DNA from: Gammaproteobacteria bacterium
GTDB taxonomy: Bacteria > Gemmatimonadota > Gemmatimonadetes > Longimicrobiales > Gaopeijiaceae
Reading direction: 5' to 3'
DNA: 64,000 bases
Assembly: GCA_028821195.1 (NCBI GenBank)
Contig: JAPPHB010000085.1
Span: 190,580-254,579, forward strand
Position numbers and translations under genes: made by a program. Below, one piece after another: positions 45,557 through 52,970 of this stretch (within the stretch, counting starts at the first letter, position 1; each line of letters starts with the position of its first letter). Below the pieces are notes generated by a model that saw only the letters and a program-made list of their open reading frames with translations, was not told where the DNA came from and searched no databases.

Positions 45557-46899
45557 GGATTGCGATGGGGCCACTGCGCAGGGGAACCGCGCCCATCCTG
45601 CGCGTCTGGCTCTTGCCGGCAACTGCGATCCTGCTCGCCCTCGCCATCCCGATGGGCACCTCGGGCGCCCCCCTTCCCATCCTCATCACCCCGCAGCTCC
45701 CCTACGACACCCAATACCCCACCATCCCCTACGCAACCGGCGAGACCACCGACCCGGTGGCCGTCCTCGCCCGCGGGCTGGAAAGCGGGGAAGTGACCCT
45801 CGACCGCGAGGGTCCGAGCGCCTATCTGGCCGCGATCCTGCGCGAACTCGGCATCCCCGTCTCCTCCCAGATGCTGGTCTTCTCCAAGACCAGCCTGCTG
45901 GCGCGGCTCATCTGGCCCGAGACACCGCGCGCCATCTACTTCAACGACCGCGTCTACGTCGCCTGGACGCCGGGGGCGGACGGCCTCGAAATCTCCGCCC
46001 AGGACCCCGATCTGGGACCGGTCTTCTACAACCTGGAGCCGGACGGGGAGGACGGGCCCCGCATCCGCCGCCAGACCGGCCTCTGCCTCCAGTGCCACGA
46101 CTCCTACTCGCTCACCGGAGGCGGGGTGCCCCGGCACATCATGGGATCCGGGCCGACCGACGAGAACGGCCAACTGGCCTCCCACGAGCTGTGGCAGGTA
46201 ACCAACGACACCACCCCCATCCGGGAGCGCTGGGGCGGCTGGTACGTAACCGGCACGCACGGCGACCAACTCCACATGGGGAACGTCACCCTGGGCCGCA
46301 GAGGCGACTCCCTGACCGCGGGCGGCAATCTCACCGACCTTAGCGAGCTCATCGACCTCACCCCCTACCTCGGCGCCCACAGCGACATCGTTGCCCTGCT
46401 GGTGGCCGAGCACCAGACTACCGTGCAAAACCTCATCACCCTGGTGGGATACCGCGTCCGCACCCGCCTTCACGACGACGAGCAGGAGGGCCTGCCCCCC
46501 GGCGAGATGTCTCCACGCACCACCCGCTTGGTCGAGGGCCTTGGCGAGTCGCTCGTGCGCGCTCTGTTCTTCGTGGGCACCCCGCGCCTGGAGGACCCCA
46601 TCGAGGGCACCTCTGCCTTCGCCGCCGACTTCACGGCCGGCGGCCGCAGGGACGCGCAGGGCCGCTCCCTCCGCGACCTGGATCTGCGCACCCGGCTCTT
46701 CCGCCACCCGCTGAGCTACCTGATCCACTCGCCCGAATACGACGCCCTCCCGGCCCAGGCGCGCGCCTACGTCGACGGGCGCATCCTCAGCATCCTCCGC
46801 GGCGAGGAGGGCGGCCGGGATTTCGCGCATCTTTCCGCAGGCGACCGCGAAGCCATCCTCTCCATCCTGCGCGACACGAAGCCTGGGATCCTCGAGTAG
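45553..46899 (+). CDS. Exported protein with single CxxCH motif, function unknown
   Basis: A 448-residue secreted protein overlapping the amidohydrolase stop by ATGA. The signal peptide spans about 1-38. A single haem-attachment-like motif, GLCLQCHDSY, has Cys178, Cys181 and His182. Surrounding text such as YFNDRVYVAWTPGADGLEI, RWGGWYVTGTHGD and HMGN resembles proteins I recall from Planctomycetota, Verrucomicrobiota and relatives annotated as hypothetical or cytochrome c-like. The C-terminal half is helical. Coupling with the amidohydrolase suggests joint envelope activity; the reaction is unknown. No terminator is obvious in the 178-base gap that follows. Confidence 0.85.
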   Translation: MRIAMGPLRRGTAPILRVWLLPATAILLALAIPMGTSGAPLPILITPQLPYDTQYPTIPYATGETTDPVAVLARGLESGEVTLDREGPSAYLAAILRELGIPVSSQMLVFSKTSLLARLIWPETPRAIYFNDRVYVAWTPGADGLEISAQDPDLGPVFYNLEPDGEDGPRIRRQTGLCLQCHDSYSLTGGGVPRHIMGSGPTDENGQLASHELWQVTNDTTPIRERWGGWYVTGTHGDQLHMGNVTLGRRGDSLTAGGNLTDLSELIDLTPYLGAHSDIVALLVAEHQTTVQNLITLVGYRVRTRLHDDEQEGLPPGEMSPRTTRLVEGLGESLVRALFFVGTPRLEDPIEGTSAFAADFTAGGRRDAQGRSLRDLDLRTRLFRHPLSYLIHSPEYDALPAQARAYVDGRILSILRGEEGGRDFAHLSAGDREAILSILRDTKPGILE

Positions 46900-47077
46900 C
46901 GAAGACAGGGCATCACCGCATCAGCATCCCCTTGCTTGCCTGTCAACGCCGCGACATGCAATTTTCCTGCAGGTATCCCCGGCGGCGGGAATCGTCGGGG
47001 AAGACCGCCGGTTTAAAGGAAGTCTTACGCAGATTCACCAGAAGATTCATCCCCTTCATTCTTCACGGAGGTACTCC

Positions 47078-47731
47078 ATGCGCGCACACCCATTCACCAT
47101 CGCCCTGATGGCGCTCGCCGTGGTCGGTTTCGCGACTGACGCGGCCGCCCAGGACAGCCCAGCACACGCTCACATGGGACACGTCGCGGACGGGTTCCGC
47201 GGCACCCCGGACGGGATGGGACTGCTTCCCGCCGCCATCGCCGAGGCCGAGGTCGCGGCCATGCACGCGGGCCTGGCCGCGCGTGACCTGACCAGCCTCG
47301 ACGCCATGAAGCGTCACACCGGCCACGTCCAGCATGCCGTCGATCCCACCGTCGTGGAGAACGGCCCGGGCGCCGGCTATGGCGTGAAGCAGGCTGCGAC
47401 GGGCGCGGCCCGCCACATCTCCATGGCCGCCGACTCCGAAGGCGCGACCGACAACATCCGCACCCACTCGAACCACGTCGCCACCTCGGCCAACAACACG
47501 GTCGCGAGGGCGGACCGCATTCTCGAACTGGCTGCCCAGATCCAGGAAGCCGAGTCCGCCGAGGCCGCCGCGCCTCTGGTCGAGGAGATGGCGGAAGTGG
47601 CCGGCCAACTGGTCTCCGGGCTCGACGCCAACGGCGACGGGCGCGTGGGCTGGCAGGAAGGCGAGGGCGGCCTCGAGCAGGCCAACGCTCACATGGGCTT
47701 CATGAAGCGCGGCGAGGGCATGGGGGGCTGA
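47078..47731 (+). CDS. Exported His-rich protein with a single EF-hand-like loop
   Basis: A 217-residue secreted protein with a strong GGAGG site six bases before the ATG and a signal peptide ending TDAAAQDS (about residue 25). The mature part is helical, rich in His, Ala and Glu. One calcium-binding loop, DANGDGRVGWQEGEGG, lies near residue 185-200 and has the DxNxDGxVxxxE spacing of an EF-hand. I do not recognise a family. It is followed by a strong bidirectional terminator at 47806-47841. Possible Ca2+ or metal-responsive adaptor. Confidence 0.75.
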   Translation: MRAHPFTIALMALAVVGFATDAAAQDSPAHAHMGHVADGFRGTPDGMGLLPAAIAEAEVAAMHAGLAARDLTSLDAMKRHTGHVQHAVDPTVVENGPGAGYGVKQAATGAARHISMAADSEGATDNIRTHSNHVATSANNTVARADRILELAAQIQEAESAEAAAPLVEEMAEVAGQLVSGLDANGDGRVGWQEGEGGLEQANAHMGFMKRGEGMGG

Positions 47732-47805
47732 CGCCGCGACCCTCACTCGCTGAAACACGCGCCCTGAGCGGGTGACGCAAGGTCACGCGCCGGGCAACAG
47801 AGAAA

Positions 47806-47841
47806 GCCCGCCGCCCCTTCCAGCTGGAAGGGGCGGCGGGC
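47806..47841. terminator. Strong bidirectional terminator hairpin
   Basis: A perfect 16-base stem closed by an AGCT loop, with A-rich sequence on the left flank and TTTCCTT to the right. It sits between the convergent EF-hand gene and the cytochrome c gene, so it can end both transcripts. Confidence 0.9.
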
Positions 47842-47883
47842 CTTTCCTTCGTGCGGGTCGCGTGTGTACCCGCGGAGTTTGGT

Positions 47884-48285
47884 CTAGCTTCCGTTCGCCA
47901 GCGTCCAGACGAACGCCGCGACGGCCCGGACCTGCTCGTCGTTGATGGGGCTGCCCGCCCGCGGCACCATGGGGATCATGTGCTCCTTGGGCATCGGGAC
48001 ACCCGTGTTGATCAGTTCCACAAACTGGTCGTAGGAAGTGGGATCCTCGATGTTGAGCCAGGTGTCGTCGGTCAGGTTGGGTCCCAGGTTCGGGACTCCC
48101 TCGCCAGTCGCGTGGCAGGTGAAGCACAGCGCGTCGCTCGCAAAGAGCGCCCTGCCTTCTTCCACCATCTCTTCGGTCACCCCGTCCGGCAGGGCCTGCG
48201 GGATGCCGGACTCGGTGGCCGGCACGGCAGCGGCCATCACCAGCATGCCCACGGCGACAAGGCCCCATTTTCCATTCGCGATCAT
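47884..48285 (-). CDS. Small secreted c-type cytochrome
   Basis: A 133-residue monohaem cytochrome. The ATG at 48285 is chosen because GAGGAG lies about five bases upstream and the hydrophobic signal follows; a longer start at 48327 is unlikely. The haem site is CFTCH (54-58); Met residues in MPKEHMIPMVP could be the axial ligand. GPNLTDDTWLN and AAFVWTLANG match the CBB3-type cytochrome fold, and the protein is homologous to the cytochrome at 12533-12973. It precedes nothing else on its strand before the terminator. Confidence 0.88.
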   Translation of the reverse strand: MIANGKWGLVAVGMLVMAAAVPATESGIPQALPDGVTEEMVEEGRALFASDALCFTCHATGEGVPNLGPNLTDDTWLNIEDPTSYDQFVELINTGVPMPKEHMIPMVPRAGSPINDEQVRAVAAFVWTLANGS

Positions 48286-48349
48286 CTCTACTCCTCTTCG
48301 GTTCACGGTAACGTTCCTGGGGCCCACCAGAGCCCCGGACCGGGCAGCC

Positions 48350-48601
48350 TCAGCCGTGCCGGTCGTGACTCTCCTCGTATTTGCGCTGTTCGTTCACCCG
48401 CTCCCAGGCCTGGGTCTGGTCGCGCTTCTTCGCCGCGCGCATTGCCAGGTCATGTGTCGACGAGGACTTCACCTTGGGTGCGGACAGAAGCCGCTTCAGG
48501 TCGGCGCTCTCGCACGAGGGGCAGGCCGCGGTCTCCTGCCTCAGCAGGAGAACCTCGAACTGCCGCCCGCAATCGTTGCACACGTACTCGTAGACGGGCA
48601 T
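48350..48601 (-). CDS. FmdB-type zinc-ribbon protein
   Basis: An 83-residue protein with the FmdB/putative regulatory zinc-ribbon N-terminus MPVYEYVCNDCG. The zinc ligands are Cys8, Cys11, Cys27 and Cys30 (CPSC), followed by a KRLLSAPKVKSSS linker and a charged tail (KKRDQTQAWERVNEQ). Such small proteins are widespread; role in gene regulation is by family name, not proven. It lies 64 bases upstream of the cytochrome gene on the same strand and may be cotranscribed with it. Confidence 0.85.
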   Translation of the reverse strand: MPVYEYVCNDCGRQFEVLLLRQETAACPSCESADLKRLLSAPKVKSSSTHDLAMRAAKKRDQTQAWERVNEQRKYEESHDRHG

Positions 48602-48701
48602 GGCCTCACTCCAATCGCGGCCTCATCGCCGGCATCGCCATCCATGCACGGAACGGTTCGGCCCCAAGATCATCATCCGCCGCAGTCAACGCAACCGGGG
48701 C

Positions 48702-48736
48702 TTGTTTCCGGACAAGTCCAGACAAGATAATATAGT
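48702..48736 (+). promoter_or_regulatory. Candidate promoter for the small exported protein gene
   Basis: TTGTTT at 48702-48707 and GATAAT at 48726-48731 are 18 bases apart in an unusually AT-rich patch; TATAGT at 48731-48736 is an alternative -10. A CTTGT/ACAAG inverted repeat overlaps the -35 side. The site lies about 110 bases upstream of the gene at 48842. Assigned by eye only. Confidence 0.35.
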
Positions 48737-48841
48737 ACGTCGGTCGCGTCGGCAGGGGCACGAGAGCCTTGTCGTCTCGTACCCCGTTCGACATGTATCC
48801 GTGCCTGAACAAAAAGGCGTAGCCGGAAGGAGAGTATCGCG

Positions 48842-49225
48842 ATGAGAAAGGCCCCGAGACTCACGGTTCCGGGTGGTCTGCTGGCGTTTGCCTCTCTGTT
48901 CGTCCTCGGGCCCTCGATGCTCCAGGCTCAACAGGAGGAGGAAGCGCCGGCGCCCGCAGCGAGCGACGAACGGTTCCTGCTCTTCGTCCAGGTCCATATC
49001 GAGGTGGTCGAAGCCCGCGAGGAGTTCAACCAGGCGATCGCCGTGGTCCACGACGATCCCGGCAAGGAGGAACTGCGCTCAGAGATGGACCAGAGGCTCG
49101 CCGAGATCTACGAGACCCACGGGATGTCCGAGGAGGAGTACCAGCTCTTCACCCTCGAGGTCAGCCTGGACCAGGAGCGGCGCGAGGAGTTCGAACGGCT
49201 GCTGGAGGAGATGGGCGGGGCCTGA
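48842..49225 (+). CDS. Small exported helical protein, function unknown
   Basis: A 127-residue secreted protein with AAGGAG nine bases before the ATG. The signal peptide ends MLQAQQEEE (about residue 30). The mature part is strongly helical and acidic: RFLLFVQVHIEVVEAREEF, then RLAEIYETHGMSEEEY and LDQERREEFERLLEEMGG. The helix-MSEEEY-helix pattern is somewhat like the DUF4168 family, but I would not assign it. The 3' end abuts the dehydrogenase relic that follows. Confidence 0.7.
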   Translation: MRKAPRLTVPGGLLAFASLFVLGPSMLQAQQEEEAPAPAASDERFLLFVQVHIEVVEAREEFNQAIAVVHDDPGKEELRSEMDQRLAEIYETHGMSEEEYQLFTLEVSLDQERREEFERLLEEMGGA

Positions 49226-49647
49226 TCGACAGGACATCATCGGCTACCCCGGAGGGGGGGTTCCAGAGCTTCGCCTTCCATCCGCAGTTCGGAGAGCCGG
49301 GAAGCCCGGGATTCGGCCGCTTCTAAACCTGGACCGACACCGACAACACCCGCTCCGCGGCGATCCCCCAGCTCACCGGTCTCGTCCTGTTCGGCGACAA
49401 CCCGAGCGGCGAGATCTTCTACGTCAGCGCCGATGAGCTTCCGGACGGGGGGCAGGAGCCGATCCGGAGAGTCCTGCTCAACGACGGCGGCCAGGCGAAA
49501 ACGCTGCTTCAGTTGATCCGCGAGACGAACAACTCACAGGGACGCGAAGCCGCGACCCGGGCGGACCTGCGCTTCGGTTCGGGGCCCGACGGTCAGGTGC
49601 TGCTGCTCAACAAGCGGGACGGCGTCATTCGCCTGCTGGTGCCCTGA
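49226..49647 (+). pseudogene. Relic of a PQQ-dependent sugar dehydrogenase-type beta-propeller
   Basis: Reading the frame that ends with TGA at 49645-49647 gives two conserved family pieces: GFQSFAFHPQFGEPGSPGFG followed by RF, a TAA stop at 49324-49326 where homologues have Tyr, then TWTDTDNTR; and later FGDNPSGEIFYVSADELPDG, LLQLIRETNNSQGR and LRFGSGPDGQVLLLNKRDG ending LLVP. Intact family members have a few hundred residues between these pieces, so the middle and N-terminus are missing. Base composition matches the neighbours. It cannot encode a working enzyme. Confidence 0.85.
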
Positions 49648-49662
49648 CGCCTGACTTGATCC

Positions 49663-51453
49663 TCAGCAGGACACGCAGTTGTTGTTGTTGTGCGCCCCCA
49701 GGCTCTCGAGCAGCTCCAGCGCGTCCGGGAAGGGTTGGGTGCGCTGATAGGGGCCGTTCGCCATGTCGGCCGTCGTCTGTCCTCTCCGGCTTACCGCCAA
49801 TACGTCCGTCCCGCGCTCGGCGAGGTAGCGGATCATCTCCACATCGCCACGGGAGGCGGCATGATGCAGGGCGTTGTAGCCGTTGTGGTCGCGGGCGTTG
49901 ACGTCGACCCCGAGTTCCTCCACCAGATACCTCACGGAAGGAAGCCAGCCGTCGGGAGCGTGCCGGTGGGAATTGCCCGCAAACCCCTCCCCGTAGCCCA
50001 CGCCCGAGGCAGCGTGAATCGGGTAGACGCCCGGTCCTCCCACCGGAACGGGCGGCAGTCCGGAGGGATCCTCTGCGTCCTCGCCGCCCCTGCGCCGCTC
50101 GGGCGGCTTCATGGTCGGGATCGAAGCATCCGCGCCGTACGCCACAAGCAGCTTCATCGCCTCCACGTCCGTCCCGTAGGCGGCTCGCCAGAAGGGGGTG
50201 GCCCCCTGGGTGTCCACCCGCAGCAGGTCGAAGGTGTAGGACATGTACCACAGGTGCCGGGTCAGACGCGCGTTGGGGTCGGCGCCGCCTTCCAGCAGTG
50301 CTTCCATCAACTCCAGGTAGGTGGTCTGCTGCTGTTGATAGGCCTGCTGCTGCGGATAACGCGACTTCGGGACCCAGTAGGCGTTGATCGCGCCGTACAG
50401 CGGGGTCGCGCCCGCGTCGCTGGCGATGCGCGGATCGGCTCTCCGCGTGAGCAGGGTCATGGCGAGGTCGAAGTGGCCGTTGATGGTCGCCATCAGCAGC
50501 GGGCTGGTGTGGTCTCCGCCGGTCACACCGTTGATGTCCGCTCCGGCCTCGAGCAGCGCCAGGACGGTCTCGGCGTGTCCCTCGCGCACCGCGTGCAGGA
50601 GCGCCGTCATGCCACCCTGGGCACCGACCAGGCCCGTGTATTCCGGAAAGGCGTCCGGGGCTACTTCCGCCTCTTCCTGTTCGGATGCGGCCTGGGCCCT
50701 GGAGGACTGCACCTCGTGGCCGGCCCGTACCGCGGTCCTCACCTGCTCGGGCGTCGGACGCCAGGAACGCGGGTCGTCCGCCTGCGCCCGGAAAGTCTCC
50801 AGCACTTCGTCCCGTGCGTCCCCCGCCTCCCGGTCGACGGCCGCGAGGTCCACGATGTCCACGACCCGGGTGCGGCCCTCAACGTCGGCCCCCAGCACCA
50901 CCAGGGCCCGTACGGCGTCCACCCGGCCGTTGGCCGCGGCGAACATGAGCGGCGTCTGCCCCCGCTCCGACTCGCGGGCGTCGACCTCGGCGCCGTGGCG
51001 GGCGAGGGTGGCCAAGGCGTCGACGCTTCCGGCTCCGGCCGCGAAGTGCATGGGCGTGACCGCTCCCGTTGAGGTCACCGCGACGGGGTCGCTCCCCGCC
51101 TCCAACAGCGTCTCCACGGCGCCGGCGCTCCCCGCTTTGGCGGCGAGGTGTAGCGGTGTGTAGTCACCGATGCGCGTGACGGCGCCGACATCGGCCCCGG
51201 CGTCCAGCAGGACCCGCACCAGGGCGGCGTCGGCCCGCTCCGAGGCCCAGTGCAGCGCGGTCATGCCGTCGCCCTGGGCGACGTTCACGTCCGCGCCCCG
51301 GGCGATCAGGGCCTCCACGGCCTCCGCGTCTCCCCGCATGGCCGCGTCCGCCACCGGCGAGTCGGCGGGGGGCGCGGCCCACAGCAGAAGCGCGGCAGCT
51401 CCCGCGCTCAGGCGGAACCCGCGCTGCCGGGATACCATCCGTCCGGACCGCAT
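49663..51453 (-). CDS. Secreted ankyrin-repeat protein, copy B, with NNNNCVSC C-terminus
   Basis: A 596-residue exported protein. After the signal peptide (about 1-30) ankyrin repeats fill residues about 35-200 (ALIARGADVNVAQGDGMTALHWA, DYTPLHLAAKAG), then a charged Gln/Glu-rich linker near 240-290, and a second repeat block (about 290-580) with TALLHAVREGHAETVLALL, GATPFWRAAYGTDVEA and YNALHHAASRGD. The protein ends with four Asn codons (AAC x4) and CVSC. The start shares TGATG with the DUF1552 stop. It matches copy A at 55492-57249 in every domain, differing in loop inserts such as a PQQQAYQQQQ stretch. Confidence 0.88.
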   Translation of the reverse strand: MRSGRMVSRQRGFRLSAGAAALLLWAAPPADSPVADAAMRGDAEAVEALIARGADVNVAQGDGMTALHWASERADAALVRVLLDAGADVGAVTRIGDYTPLHLAAKAGSAGAVETLLEAGSDPVAVTSTGAVTPMHFAAGAGSVDALATLARHGAEVDARESERGQTPLMFAAANGRVDAVRALVVLGADVEGRTRVVDIVDLAAVDREAGDARDEVLETFRAQADDPRSWRPTPEQVRTAVRAGHEVQSSRAQAASEQEEAEVAPDAFPEYTGLVGAQGGMTALLHAVREGHAETVLALLEAGADINGVTGGDHTSPLLMATINGHFDLAMTLLTRRADPRIASDAGATPLYGAINAYWVPKSRYPQQQAYQQQQTTYLELMEALLEGGADPNARLTRHLWYMSYTFDLLRVDTQGATPFWRAAYGTDVEAMKLLVAYGADASIPTMKPPERRRGGEDAEDPSGLPPVPVGGPGVYPIHAASGVGYGEGFAGNSHRHAPDGWLPSVRYLVEELGVDVNARDHNGYNALHHAASRGDVEMIRYLAERGTDVLAVSRRGQTTADMANGPYQRTQPFPDALELLESLGAHNNNNCVSC

Positions 51454-52886
51454 CAGCGGCTGAGATCGGACCGGCCGGCAGCGTCGGCCGCCACCGCCGG
51501 GTAGCTCAACCGGAACTCGCCCGTGCTGTCACCGAAGCTGTCCCTGTCGTCGTGCCCCAGGGCGTGCAGCATGCTCAACATCACGTTGGCCATCGGGGTG
51601 CCGTCCGGAGCCTTCAGGTGCAGCCCGCCTTCATGGCGCCCGTTCGCGCCGCCCAGCACGATGAGCGGACAGCGGCGATGGTTGTGCAGGTTCCCGTCCG
51701 CCATCGGCGAGCCGTAGATGACCATGGTCTTGTCGAGCAGCGTGGCGTCGCCCTCCGTCGTCTCCTCCAGCTTCTGCAGGAGATACGGAAGCTGCCCCGC
51801 CTGGAAGGTGTTGATGCGGGCGAAGTCGAGAATCGCCTCCTCGTTGCCTCCGTGATGCGAGGACGGGTGGAAGGCCTTGTCGATGCCGCTCTCGGTGTAG
51901 ACCCGTGACGACGCGTCCCGCCCCGTCTTGAACGAGAACACGCGCGTGACGTCGGACGCGAAGGCCAGCACCTGGATGTCGAACATGAGCTGCATGTGCT
52001 CGGTGAAGGAGTCCGGGACTCCGGCCGGCGCCTCGGGCAACTCGCGCGGCTCTCCGCTGGTGTTGCGGTTCTCGATGCCCTCGATTCTCCGCTCCAGCTC
52101 GCGGACGTTCTCCAGGTAGCGATCCAGGCGCTGCTGGTCGTCCTGCGCAAGCGCTCGCCTGAGATACGCGACCTCCCCTGCGATCCAGTCGAGAATGCTC
52201 CCGTCGGTCCGTCTGCGCGCGGCGCGCTCCTCGGGCGTGCCTCCGGCCCCGAACAGCATCTCGAACGCCACCCGCGGGTCGCGGATCATGGGAAGCGGCT
52301 CGGTGGACGAGGCCCAGCTGATGGTGTCGGTATAGACGCACGAGTACCCGTACGCGCAGCCCCCCGACTGGTCCACGTTCTCGATGCAGAGCTGCATCGA
52401 CGGGATCGGCGTGTCCTGCCCGAAGCGCTGCGCGTGCACCTGATCCATCGAGGTGCCCGCGAACACGTCCGAACCCCGTGTCTGCCTCGGATGGGCCTGA
52501 GTGAGGAAGACGGCGCTCGAACGGAAGTGGTCGCCGCCGATCTCGTGGGGCATCCTCGCCTCGGCCATCCGCACGTCGGTGTTGCTGATGATGGTGAGGT
52601 GGTCGCGGTAGGGCTCCAGTGGAAGCAGCGAACTGGGGGAGAGGTCGAAGGTGCGGCCGGTCGCCTCGGGGGACCACAGATACTGGGTGGCGCCCCACTC
52701 GTTGCAGCCCGCCGCTCCGTGCACCATCTCGATGGCGACCAGGCGGGTGGCGGCTTCGGCCGCCGCGCGCCGTGACCAGACGCTCCCCGCGGGGATCATG
52801 GCGTCCAGGAAGGGCAGGGCGACGGTCGCGCCGGCTCCGCGCAGGAAGGTACGGCGGGGGATGTGTGTCCCGGTGATGAAGTGCAT
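51453..52886 (-). CDS. Tat-exported DUF1552 protein, copy B
   Basis: A 477-residue protein from the ATG at 52886, which has GAGGAG seven bases upstream. The Tat signal is PRRTFLRGAGATVALPFLDAM near residues 10-30. DUF1552 blocks are HGAAGCNEWGATQYLWSP, IGGDHFRSSAVFLTQAH, GTSMDQVHAQRFGQDTPIPS, GGCAYGYSCVYTDTISWAS, NTFQAGQLPYLLQKLEETT and MVIYGSPMADGNLHNHRRCP. Function of the family is not known; DUF1552 is commonly found next to DUF1592 proteins. It follows the DUF1592 copy B by 84 bases and overlaps the ankyrin copy B. Confidence 0.9.
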   Translation of the reverse strand: MHFITGTHIPRRTFLRGAGATVALPFLDAMIPAGSVWSRRAAAEAATRLVAIEMVHGAAGCNEWGATQYLWSPEATGRTFDLSPSSLLPLEPYRDHLTIISNTDVRMAEARMPHEIGGDHFRSSAVFLTQAHPRQTRGSDVFAGTSMDQVHAQRFGQDTPIPSMQLCIENVDQSGGCAYGYSCVYTDTISWASSTEPLPMIRDPRVAFEMLFGAGGTPEERAARRRTDGSILDWIAGEVAYLRRALAQDDQQRLDRYLENVRELERRIEGIENRNTSGEPRELPEAPAGVPDSFTEHMQLMFDIQVLAFASDVTRVFSFKTGRDASSRVYTESGIDKAFHPSSHHGGNEEAILDFARINTFQAGQLPYLLQKLEETTEGDATLLDKTMVIYGSPMADGNLHNHRRCPLIVLGGANGRHEGGLHLKAPDGTPMANVMLSMLHALGHDDRDSFGDSTGEFRLSYPAVAADAAGRSDLSR

Positions 52887-52970
52887 CTCCACTCTCCTCG
52901 GATGGTTCGTCGCCGCTCAAGGGTGGGCAGGGCAGCCGGGGGCGTCTTCCGCCTCCGGCTGCGGGCGCGC

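Noticed and set aside
49324-49326. TAA in the dehydrogenase relic considered as recoded codon
   Set aside because: TAA is not a selenocysteine codon, no insertion element is visible, and the central region of the gene is also missing, so loss of function is the simpler reading.
49681-49695. GTT triplet repeat as a microsatellite or CRISPR-like signal
   Set aside because: It is the reverse complement of the four AAC codons of the ankyrin tail, conserved as protein in the other copy.
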